From: JAYZAP01 sp964645285
GTDB taxonomy: Bacteria > Pseudomonadota > Alphaproteobacteria > JAAXGF01
Length of the DNA: 10,155 nt
Reading direction: 5' to 3'
Assembly (NCBI GenBank): GCA_964645285.1
Contig: CAZYDR010000122.1
Coordinates: 1 to 10,155 of the forward strand
The position numbers and the translations under genes were made by a program. Every line of letters begins with the position of its first letter. Position 1 is the first letter of the stretch. The notes under the pieces were generated by a model. That model made no database searches, was not told where the DNA came from, and worked only from the letters and a program-made list of their open reading frames with translations. Below, piece after piece: positions 1 through 8,350 of this stretch.

Positions 1-886
1 CACCCCTGAACGCCATGCGCGCCTTCAAGGCCGCTGCCCGGCACTTGAGCTTTACCAAGGCGGCGGAGGAGCTCAACGTTACCCAGGCGGCCCAGCCATC
101 AGCCATCAGGTCAAGGCGCTGGAGGAGTGGCTCGGGGTGCCATTGTTCCGCCGCCTCAACCGGGCCCTGTTGCTGACCGACGCGGGCCAGAACTACGGGC
201 CGCCTCTGGGTCAGTCATTCGATCTGCTAGCCGATGCCACCGATCGTATTCGCGAAGACGATAACCGGGGCACCCTGACCGTCACGACTTTGCCTTCCAT
301 CGCGTCGAAGTGGCTGGTGCCGCGCCTGGGCCGATTCCGCCAGGCCTATCCGGACATTGACCTGCGCATTGACGCTTCCCAACATCTCTCCGATTTTGCC
401 CGCGAGAACGTCGATGTAGCCGTGCGCTATGGCCGCGGCGAGTGGGAGGGGACCCGGGCCGGCCGGCTGATGACCGAAGACTTCTTCCCGGTCTGTAGCC
501 CCGACCTGATCGACGGTGATCCGGCGCTCCACAAACTCGAGGACCTGCACCGCCACACCCTGCTCCACGACGACAACCGCACCGACTGGACCGTGTGGTT
601 CCTCGTCGCCGGCATCGAAGGTGGCGATCCGAAGCGGGGCCCCGGCTTCACGGATTCAAGCCTGGTGTTGCAGGCCGCGGTCGGGGGTCAGGGGGTGGCG
701 CTCGGGCGCAGCGCCCTGGCCGCCGCCGACCTCGCCGCCGGGCGCCTGGTCAAGCCTTTTAACATCAGCCTGCCGGCCACCTTCGCCTATTACCTGGTGT
801 GCTCGGAAGCCACCGCAGAGCGGCCGAAGATCGCCGCCTTCCGCGATTGGCTGTTGGCCGAGATGGAGCGGGATGGGGCGGGTTGA
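1..886 (+). pseudogene. LysR-family (GcvA-like) regulator, frameshifted, 5' end outside window
   Basis: This is a LysR-type transcriptional regulator: an N-terminal winged helix-turn-helix binds DNA and a C-terminal periplasmic-binding-like domain senses an effector. Bases 3-92 read PLNAMRAFKAAARHLSFTKA then AAEELNVTQAA, the usual start of a GcvA-type HTH. The frame then breaks. From about 100 the homologous reading resumes in another frame (HQVKALEEWLGVPLFRRLNR) and runs through the effector domain to a TGA at 884-886. The break sits on a tandem CAGCCAT heptamer (93-99 and 100-106), giving a net 5-base excess over the expected AVSHQV coding. The first ATG of the downstream frame, at 137, would omit most of the HTH, so a protein started there should not bind DNA normally. 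Only a few N-terminal codons seem to lie before the window. The gene converges on the MFS gene with one base between stops. It could once have controlled the adjacent operon, but LysR genes usually regulate divergent neighbours, so this is a guess. Confidence 0.85.
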
Positions 887-887
887 A

Positions 888-2105
888 CTACTCCGCCGCT
901 ACCGCCTCGGCCGCTCGGCTACTTGGCAAGAATAGGGCGGCGCTGGCGACGGTCAGGGCGAAGGCCGAGGCGACCAGGAACAGCATGGTGAAGTCGCCGG
1001 CGTTGTCGTGGATGTAGGCCACCATGGGCACCCCCAGGGACGCCACGCCCAAGACCACCACGAACTTGGCGCCGAAGATGGTCGAACGCCAATTCGGTGG
1101 CGCAAAGCGGGCGACGATCATGTCGCTGACCGGCAGAGCGCCGACGTTGAGACAGGCGAAGATCAACACCACCGCCAATAATGGCTCGTCGAACAGGCCC
1201 GACGCCACGAACAGCAATGGCGCCTGCAGGCCATAGACGATGACGTAGACCGGCTTGAGGGCAAAGCGGTCCATGAGATGGCCGACCGCGAGCTGGGCGA
1301 AGCTGGCGATGAAATAGACCACGGCCACCATGCCGCCGACCCCGAGGGCGCCGCTGACCATGCCGCCGAGGCGCTCATCGAAAATCTTGGGCATGCCCAC
1401 GGTGGTCGACTGGAACACCAGACCGCCGAACAGGGCGGTCACGGCGACGACTGAGAAGGCCTGAATTAGTTGCCGCCGGGTCGCCGGGGTATGGACCACC
1501 CGGTCTTTGTCATGGACCGCCACCGCGCCGGCCCGGGCATAATAGAGGAAGGCGACGCCGGTCAGGGCGCAGACCACGCCGGGCACGATGAAGGCGGCGC
1601 GCCAGCCCGAGAACTCAATGAGGGCGCCGGCGGACAACGCAGCTACCGCCAGGCCCCAATTACCGAACACGCCGTTGACCGCCAGGGCCATGCCCTGTTT
1701 CACCGAATGGCGGATCACCCAGGCGATGCCCACCGGATGATAGATCGAGGCGAAGACGCCGATCAGTGTCAGGCCGGCGGCGAGTTGGAGCGGCGTTTGC
1801 GCCAGGCCGGTAAGGATCGAGGCGACCCCGGTGCCGATAAAGAACACCACCATCATGGCGAAGGCGCTCCAGCGGTCGGCCAGGCGTCCGGCGGGCAGGG
1901 CGAACAACCCGAAAGCGATGAACCCCGGCGTCGCCAGGGTCAACAGCTCGCCATAGGGCATGTTGAACTCACCGGGCAACACCAGCACGATGGTCGGGTA
2001 GAGCAGCATGAACAGGTGCGAATAGAGATGCCCGGCACAGCAAAACCCGATGGACAGGCGTGTAGCGGCGGTAGTCGCCACGGCGCTGTTTTGCGTTGTG
2101 GTCAC
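888..2105 (-). CDS. MFS transporter, 405 aa
   Basis: This is a major facilitator superfamily permease of the inner membrane, of normal length with about 12 hydrophobic segments. The MFS loop motif appears twice, as expected for the two six-helix halves: GRLADR at residues 73-78 and GHLMDR at 275-280. A hydrophilic central loop lies at about 190-212. The IYHPVG stretch (121-126) recalls the fosmidomycin-resistance (Fsr) branch, but the substrate cannot be read from sequence. The start is a GTG at 2105-2103 that overlaps the amidase TGA (2104-2102) as GTGA. No strong Shine-Dalgarno site precedes it, so translation is probably coupled to the amidase. It is the last gene of the operon and ends one base from the LysR stop. 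Import of the amidase substrate or export of a product are both possible. Confidence 0.9.
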   Translation of the reverse strand: MTTTQNSAVATTAATRLSIGFCCAGHLYSHLFMLLYPTIVLVLPGEFNMPYGELLTLATPGFIAFGLFALPAGRLADRWSAFAMMVVFFIGTGVASILTGLAQTPLQLAAGLTLIGVFASIYHPVGIAWVIRHSVKQGMALAVNGVFGNWGLAVAALSAGALIEFSGWRAAFIVPGVVCALTGVAFLYYARAGAVAVHDKDRVVHTPATRRQLIQAFSVVAVTALFGGLVFQSTTVGMPKIFDERLGGMVSGALGVGGMVAVVYFIASFAQLAVGHLMDRFALKPVYVIVYGLQAPLLFVASGLFDEPLLAVVLIFACLNVGALPVSDMIVARFAPPNWRSTIFGAKFVVVLGVASLGVPMVAYIHDNAGDFTMLFLVASAFALTVASAALFLPSSRAAEAVAAE

Positions 2106-3529
2106 CCCAAATCCGGCCGCTTATGGGCCCAGGGTCGGGCCTGCTCGATCTGGGCAGCGAGGCGTAGCAGGGTAGCTTCGTCGCCCAGGCGGGCAATGAA
2201 CTGGGTGCCGATGGGCAGGTTGTCGCCGTTCCAGTGGAGCGGCATGGACATGGCCGGGCAGCCGGTGGCGTTGGACAGGCCGGGGAAGCCGGAGAATCCA
2301 AAGACTGTGGCGAAATAGGCTTCCATGTCGTCGGGCGCCGGGTTGAGCTCGCCGATCTTCAGGGGCGGCTGGGCCAGTTGCGGCGTAATCAGCACGTCGT
2401 AGTCTTCGAAGAAGCGGCCGATTTGACGGGTCACCCGGCGCATGGTGGTGATTGCCGCGGCTACGGCGGCGCCGTTGATGCTCTCGGCCACGGTGGCGAA
2501 GGCCCAGGTCGATGGCTCCAGCAAAGTGCCGGGTTCGACGCCAAACAGGCCGGCGGATTCCTCGACGTCAGCGCGGCAATAGGCGGCAATGATGTCGGCC
2601 CGGGCCGGGTCGATCAGCTCGCGGTCATAGTCGGGCTCGGCCTCCTCCACATGGTGGCCGAGATCGGCACAAAGCTTGGCTGCGCCCGCCATGGCGGCGA
2701 TGCAGTCCGGGTGCACCGGATGGTCGCTCGGGGTGCGGCCCGAGAAGGCGATGCGAAGTTTTTCCGGATCGGCCCCGACCTCGTCGAGGAAGGGGCGCGC
2801 CTGGGCCGGCGCCGCGTAGGGGTCGCCGGGTTCGGGGCCGCTGATGGCGTCGAGTATAGCGGCGCTGTCGCGCACGCTGCGGGTTACCGCGTGGCCGATG
2901 GTCATGCCGGCCCAGCCGTCGGACTCGGTGGGCCCTGACGGTGTCCGCCCGCGGCTCGGCTTGAGGCCGAACAGGCCGCAGCACGATGCCGGCACCCGGA
3001 TCGAGCCGCCGCCGTCACTGGCATGGGCCGCCGGCACCACCCGCGCCGCCACCGCCGCCGCCGCGCCGCCGCTCGAGCCGCCGGGGATGTGATCGAGATT
3101 CCACGGGTTGCGGGTCGGGCCATGAAGCGTCGGTTCGGTGGCGTAGCTGAGGCCGAATTCGGGCGAATTTGTCCGTCCGAACGGCGCCAGTCCGGCCGCC
3201 ATGAAACGCTCGACCAGGGTACTGGTGGCGTCACAGACATAATGTTCGAATAGCCGTGAGCCGTTGGTCAGGGGCGTGCCGGCGAGGGCCGCGCCGAGGT
3301 CCTTGAGCGGGAACGGCACGCCGCTCAACGGCCCTTCGGGCAGGCCCGCCGCGATGGCGTCGCGGGCCCTGTCATAGAACCGCACGGTGAAGGCGTTGAT
3401 CACCGGATTGGTCGCCTCGACCCGCTCGATGGCCTCGTCGAGCAGTTCGCCGGCGCTGACCTCGCCCTTGCGCACCAGTTCGGCGAGGCCGAGGGCGTCG
3501 TATGAGTCGTAGTCGGGTATGGCGGTCAT
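2102..3529 (-). CDS. Amidase-signature family hydrolase, 475 aa, NylA-like
   Basis: This is an amidase-signature hydrolase that cleaves C-N amide bonds with a Ser-cisSer-Lys triad, probably in the cytoplasm since no signal peptide is visible. The triad is visible: Lys76 in PFPLKDLGA, cis-Ser152 in the GGSSGG loop (150-155), and nucleophile Ser176 in SDGGGSIRVPAS. The 24-residue gap between the serines is canonical. The SDGGGSIR and CCGLFGLKPSRGR segments resemble the 6-aminohexanoate cyclic-dimer hydrolase (NylA) branch more than GatA or FAAH, and a cysteine (Cys318) falls where NylA has its Cys316 as I recall it. The substrate is unknown; linear or cyclic amides are plausible. The start is the ATG at 3529, preceded 6 nt upstream by GAGGAT, which overlaps the TGA of the upstream ligase. 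The frame stays open further upstream, but that part overlaps the ligase out of frame and lacks amidase homology. The last codons overlap the MFS start. Confidence 0.92.
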   Translation of the reverse strand: MTAIPDYDSYDALGLAELVRKGEVSAGELLDEAIERVEATNPVINAFTVRFYDRARDAIAAGLPEGPLSGVPFPLKDLGAALAGTPLTNGSRLFEHYVCDATSTLVERFMAAGLAPFGRTNSPEFGLSYATEPTLHGPTRNPWNLDHIPGGSSGGAAAAVAARVVPAAHASDGGGSIRVPASCCGLFGLKPSRGRTPSGPTESDGWAGMTIGHAVTRSVRDSAAILDAISGPEPGDPYAAPAQARPFLDEVGADPEKLRIAFSGRTPSDHPVHPDCIAAMAGAAKLCADLGHHVEEAEPDYDRELIDPARADIIAAYCRADVEESAGLFGVEPGTLLEPSTWAFATVAESINGAAVAAAITTMRRVTRQIGRFFEDYDVLITPQLAQPPLKIGELNPAPDDMEAYFATVFGFSGFPGLSNATGCPAMSMPLHWNGDNLPIGTQFIARLGDEATLLRLAAQIEQARPWAHKRPDLG

Positions 3530-3539
3530 GGCGGGATCC

Positions 3540-5492
<1,953 letters not shown>

Positions 5493-5521
5493 AATTATCT
5501 TCCCTGATCGAATGGTCGCGG

Positions 5522-5550
5522 ATTATCGCGCGGCCTTGGCGTTGGTGCAA
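5522..5550 (-). promoter_or_regulatory. Candidate sigma70-type promoter of the ligase-amidase-MFS operon
   Basis: On the minus strand a GATAAT hexamer (5527-5522) matches five of six -10 consensus bases. It is preceded at exactly 17 bp by TTGCAC (5550-5545), which matches only the first three bases of the -35 consensus. A transcript would begin near 5515, giving a leader of about 22 nt that contains the AGGGAAG ribosome-binding site. The weak -35 overlaps the dyad at 5546-5559, a layout typical of regulated promoters. This is a by-eye assignment. Confidence 0.4.
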
Positions 5551-5559
5551 TTGCTTGCA
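5546..5559. promoter_or_regulatory. Operator-like dyad in the divergent intergenic region
   Basis: TGCAA-TTGC-TTGCA is a perfect 5-bp inverted repeat with a 4-bp centre, overlapped by a second dyad CAATT (5548-5552) / AATTG (5562-5566). It lies between the divergent ligase and dioxygenase genes and covers the candidate -35 box of the operon. A dimeric regulator could bind here and control both directions. Half-sites this short also arise by chance. Confidence 0.3.
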
Positions 5560-5615
5560 TGAATTGGGCGGCCTGGTTCACAGTAGCCGCCAAATAGAAC
5601 GAGGAAGATACGGTC

Positions 5616-6317
5616 ATGGAGATGCCCCGCTTTAATCCCGATGTGGCGCTCGCCGATGTTTCCGCCGCGCTCGACGAGGCCGGTTGCGCCATTGTCGAGA
5701 ACCTGGTGGACGAGGCGACCATCGACGCCCTGGCCACCGATCTGGAGCCGGCCATTGACGCGCGCTGGATCGGTGTCGACGAGTTCGCCGGCTTCAAGAC
5801 TAAGCGGGTGTTGGGCCTCATGGCCCTGTCCGCCGCGGCCCCGCTGGCGCTTGGCGCCGCCGAGGCTCTGCTGTTGCCTCATTGCGACGCCATACAGCTT
5901 CATGTCACCCATACCGTCGCCATTGGTCCCGGCGAGAAAACTCAGATGATCCACCACGACGACGGTATCTGGTATGTGCCGGACCCCAAGCCACCCCTGG
6001 CGCTTCATTGCATGTGGGCGATGACCGACTTCACGGCCGAAAACGGCGGCACCCAGATGGTGCCGGGCAGCCACCTGTGGCCGGCCGACCGCGAGCCCGA
6101 GGAAAGCGAAATCATATCCACGGTGATGCCGCGCGGCTCGGTGGCGTTCTATAGTGGCGCGACGTGGCATGGCGGCGGCGCCAACAACTCCAACGGCCCG
6201 CGCATCGGCGCCCTGATCGGCTACAACAGGCACGGCGGCCACCTGGGCTGGATCGACCATGGCGATCCCTATGTGGTGCTGGAAGACAAGCCCGGCGCTT
6301 CTAGCCGGATATTTTAG
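5616..6317 (+). CDS. Phytanoyl-CoA dioxygenase (PhyH) family protein, 233 aa
   Basis: This is a probable non-heme Fe(II)/2-oxoglutarate-dependent hydroxylase of the PhyH family; the substrate is unknown. The double-stranded beta-helix metal site can be traced: an HxD pair in QMIHHDDGIWYVP (most likely His113 and Asp115, with the doubled HHDD leaving the register slightly open), the distal His185 in TWHGGGANNS, and Arg196 (GPRIG) as the 2-oxoglutarate carboxylate anchor. The GGTQMVPGSHLW segment (144-155) is the usual strand before the distal histidine. At 233 residues it is somewhat shorter than many relatives, with the shortfall at the C-terminus. The ATG at 5616 follows GAGGAAG (5601-5607) by 8 nt. 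It is divergent from the ligase operon across 123 bp and its stop overlaps the thioesterase stop. Co-function with the operon is inferred from the shared intergenic region only. Confidence 0.88.
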   Translation: MEMPRFNPDVALADVSAALDEAGCAIVENLVDEATIDALATDLEPAIDARWIGVDEFAGFKTKRVLGLMALSAAAPLALGAAEALLLPHCDAIQLHVTHTVAIGPGEKTQMIHHDDGIWYVPDPKPPLALHCMWAMTDFTAENGGTQMVPGSHLWPADREPEESEIISTVMPRGSVAFYSGATWHGGGANNSNGPRIGALIGYNRHGGHLGWIDHGDPYVVLEDKPGASSRIF

Positions 6318-6682
6318 GCGAACCGTTCCGCGGCAACGAAAGCACGCTGGTGCTCGCCGCGCATGACCACGCGGCCGTCCTGTTCGACGGTTACCGCGAA
6401 GGTCACTCGCCGGCCCTTGATCGCCGCTACCGTGGCCTCCACATCGATCGCCTTGCCGGCGATGGCCGGAGCGGTGTGGTCGAGGACGAATCGGGTGCCG
6501 ACGGTGACCTCGCCGTGCCCGTAACAGTCGGCGATGAGGTCGTAGCAGGCATCCTCGATATGGAGGATCAGGGCAACGCTGGACACCACCTCGACGCCGA
6601 TGTTTCCGGCCGCCGCCGCGGTGTCATCGAGCGCCGTAGGGAAGCGCTTGCGAAGCGAAATGCCGGCGCTGACCGGCTTCAT
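6314..6682 (-). CDS. Hotdog-fold acyl-CoA thioesterase, FlK-like family, 122 aa
   Basis: This small single-domain hotdog protein belongs to the family that includes the fluoroacetyl-CoA thioesterase FlK. It should hydrolyse a small acyl-CoA in the cytoplasm. By eye, the FlK active-site residues Thr42, Glu50, His76 and Arg120 correspond to Ser35 (EVVSS), Glu43 (HIEDAC), His69 (DHTAPAIAG) and Arg113 (GEHQRAFV), so the catalytic set is kept with a Thr-to-Ser change. The Phe-bearing lid that gives FlK fluoroacetyl selectivity is not visible; the lid region is short and Ala/Gly-rich. A general acyl-CoA thioesterase is therefore more likely than fluoroacetate resistance. The ATG at 6682 is the first possible start because an in-frame TAG lies at 6688-6686. 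It has no good ribosome-binding site of its own; a short upstream ORF ends 3 nt before it. Its TAA overlaps the dioxygenase TAG (6314-6317). Confidence 0.85.
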   Translation of the reverse strand: MKPVSAGISLRKRFPTALDDTAAAAGNIGVEVVSSVALILHIEDACYDLIADCYGHGEVTVGTRFVLDHTAPAIAGKAIDVEATVAAIKGRRVTFAVTVEQDGRVVMRGEHQRAFVAAERFA

Positions 6683-6685
6683 GAG

Positions 6686-6757
6686 CTATTCGTCGCCGGT
6701 GCTGTCCGGCTCATCGCAATCATTATCGCGTCCATCCATGAATTGGTCCCGACCCAT
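6686..6757 (-). CDS. Possible 23-aa acidic leader ORF before the thioesterase
   Basis: On the minus strand an ATG at 6757 opens MGRDQFMDGRDNDCDEPDST followed by GDE and a TAG at 6688-6686, three bases before the thioesterase ATG and in the same frame. AAGGGA (6770-6765) sits 7 nt upstream of this ATG, a better ribosome-binding site than the thioesterase itself has. The peptide is strongly acidic and matches nothing I know. Its third-codon positions are less GC-rich (13 of 23) than those of the neighbours. It may couple translation to the thioesterase, or be chance. Confidence 0.25.
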   Translation of the reverse strand: MGRDQFMDGRDNDCDEPDSTGDE

Positions 6758-6886
6758 CTAATCGTCCCTTGCCGCCGTTGTCACCAGCCATGGGTCTAAA
6801 TTTTTTCACTGCTCTTCACGAGCGATTAACGAAGCTCCGGTACAATGCGAACGGTTTGAATCCGGAATTCTTGTTAGGGATTGGCG

Positions 6887-7465
6887 ATGTTCGGGAAACT
6901 GGAAAACGTCTTCGGTACGAATTTGACGGCTGTTTTGATGAGGGGAGCTTTCGGCCTTGTAATTTCGCTAACCACGGGGCTACCGGCCCTGGCGGACCAC
7001 CTGCCTTCCAACTACCAGATCAGACCGGGCGACAATCTGACGATTACCGTCCTCGGCTATCACGACCTGTCCGGCGAGGTCAAAGTCGGCGAGTCGGGGT
7101 GCGCCGACTTGCCGTTGATCGGGCCGTTCGCCGCCAGTGGTATGACCCTTCGCCAGTTTCGCGACTATGCCACCGCAGCCCTGGACAAAGGTTATGTACT
7201 CAGCCCGCTGGTTACCGTCGATGTGGTCAATTACAGCGAAATTGAGATTTTCGGCCAGGTCGAAAGCCCGGGAACCTATGCTCATTTGGAGGGCATGACC
7301 GTCGCCATGGCGGTGGAGATCGCCGGCGGGTTTACCAAGACGACCTATGAGCGACTGGTCATTGTTGTGCGCGCTGATGATCCCACCCAGACGCCCATCG
7401 AACTGAGCCTCGATGAGCAAATTTTACCCGGCGGTATGATCGAGGTTGAGCGCTGCATGTTTTAG
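6887..7465 (+). CDS. Polysaccharide export protein (poly_export plus SLBB domains), 192 aa
   Basis: This is a small Wza/GumB-type outer-membrane polysaccharide export family protein. A signal peptide has a long n-region, a hydrophobic core at about 20-33, and a likely cleavage after ALA (34-36). There is no lipobox cysteine, unlike lipoprotein Wza. The poly_export domain starts at YQIRPGDNLTITVLGYHDLS (43-62) and runs to about 115. One SLBB domain (about 117-162, with IFGQVESPGTY) follows, and the protein ends after PGGMIEVERCMF. A TTG at 6881 is also in frame but abuts AGGGA (6876-6880), so the ATG at 6887 with 6-nt spacing is preferred; a later ATG at 6938 lacks a ribosome-binding site. A TACAAT at 6841-6846 could be a -10 box, though no convincing -35 is seen. 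No Wzc-like co-polymerase, glycosyltransferase or flippase lies nearby, so it is an orphan here. Confidence 0.88.
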   Translation: MFGKLENVFGTNLTAVLMRGAFGLVISLTTGLPALADHLPSNYQIRPGDNLTITVLGYHDLSGEVKVGESGCADLPLIGPFAASGMTLRQFRDYATAALDKGYVLSPLVTVDVVNYSEIEIFGQVESPGTYAHLEGMTVAMAVEIAGGFTKTTYERLVIVVRADDPTQTPIELSLDEQILPGGMIEVERCMF

Positions 7466-7558
7466 AGCGGCCCATCCTGGCCTCACGTCGAGACTGCCAA
7501 TCGTTCGCAATGCCGTCTAAGGTGTGTGGTGCAACGAAAAAAAGGTGGGGGCGAGGTG

Positions 7559-8350
7559 ATGACCAAGATCGGCGTTATTGAGAGCGTCTGGCGCTATCCG
7601 GTAAAGAGCATGGGCGGCGAGCAGATCGACGACATCTTTGCCGCCTTCGCCGGCCTCATGGGTGACCGCATCTACGGCATATCGTCGTCGGCGGCGTCCA
7701 ATGCGGCGTTTCCCTAGCATACGTCGCGCGAGCAGGAGGAGATGGTGCTCTATACGCCGCGCTTCAAACGCCATGGGGAAACCCTGAAGCCGGCGACCAT
7801 GGATGCCGCCCTCAAGGAACAACTCAATTCGCCCTATCCCCTGGCCGACGCCTTCGCTGTCGAGGTTGAAAACCCCGACGGCTCGGTTTTCGACATCGAT
7901 GATTCGGCGTTTCTCGAAAGCATCAAAGGCGAGTCCAACGGCGCGTTGACCCTCCACTACACGCAGAAGAACCTGGTTGATTGCCGGCCGCTCTCGCTGC
8001 AGACCGTGGCTCAGCTTAGCGAGGAGACGGACATGGCCCTCGACAAGCGCCGGTTCCGGGCCAACTTCTATGTCGACTGGGATTCGGGCGGCGGCTTCTA
8101 TGAAGATGAACTGGTCGACCGCAAGCTTAAGATCGGCGACAGCCTCGAGGTCATCATTCTTGGACCCGACCCGCGCTGCAAGGTGATTACGATCGATCCC
8201 GATACCGCCGAGACCAGCCACAAGGTGTTAAGCAACGTGGCTCGGAACCATGGTGGCTGCGCCGGGGTTTTCGCCGGCGTCTGACGCGGAGCAGTTGCCC
8301 GCCATGGTGACTGGCGCCCGGGCGGTGTCGCCCCTATGGTCATGCCATGA
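7559..8350 (+). pseudogene. MOSC-domain protein, interrupted by two in-frame nonsense codons
   Basis: MOSC domains handle sulfur bound to a conserved cysteine, as in molybdenum-cofactor sulfurases. The ATG at 7559 follows an AAGGTGGGG tract and starts MTKIGVIESVWRYPVKSMGG, the typical N-terminal beta-barrel. A TAG at 7715-7717 (codon 53, after NAAFP) interrupts it. The same frame then continues with HTSREQEEMVLYTPRF and the MOSC core: DCRPLSLQT, RRFRANFYVDW, and the sulfur-carrying Cys207 in DPRCKVITIDP, up to NHGGCAGVFAGV and a TGA at 8282-8284. Translation past this TGA gives RGAVARHGD, which lines up with the usual V-L-R-x-G-x-x-R-x-G-D ending, and reaches a TGA at 8348-8350 that overlaps the DMT ATG as ATGA. 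I infer an original gene of about 263 codons with two nonsense changes. A fragment from the ATG at 7742 keeps the cysteine core but lacks the N-terminal barrel. Sequencing error is the alternative. Confidence 0.82.

Noticed and set aside
1470..2318. Long open frame opposite the MFS and amidase genes
   Set aside because: It is rich in G, R, H and Q without domain features, as expected for the antisense of GC-rich membrane-protein coding DNA.
6314..6682. Fluoroacetate resistance role for the FlK-like thioesterase
   Set aside because: The active-site residues are shared by the wider family, while the Phe-bearing lid that gives fluoroacetyl selectivity is not seen.
6769..7245. Open frame in another register across the start of the polysaccharide export gene
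   Set aside because: The overlapping frame carries a signal peptide and clear poly_export and SLBB motifs; this one has none.
7715..8284. Stop-codon recoding (amber suppression or TGA as a sense codon) in the MOSC gene
   Set aside because: TAG ends the dioxygenase and export genes, and TGA ends the LysR, amidase and ligase genes. Two different stops in one gene fit decay better.
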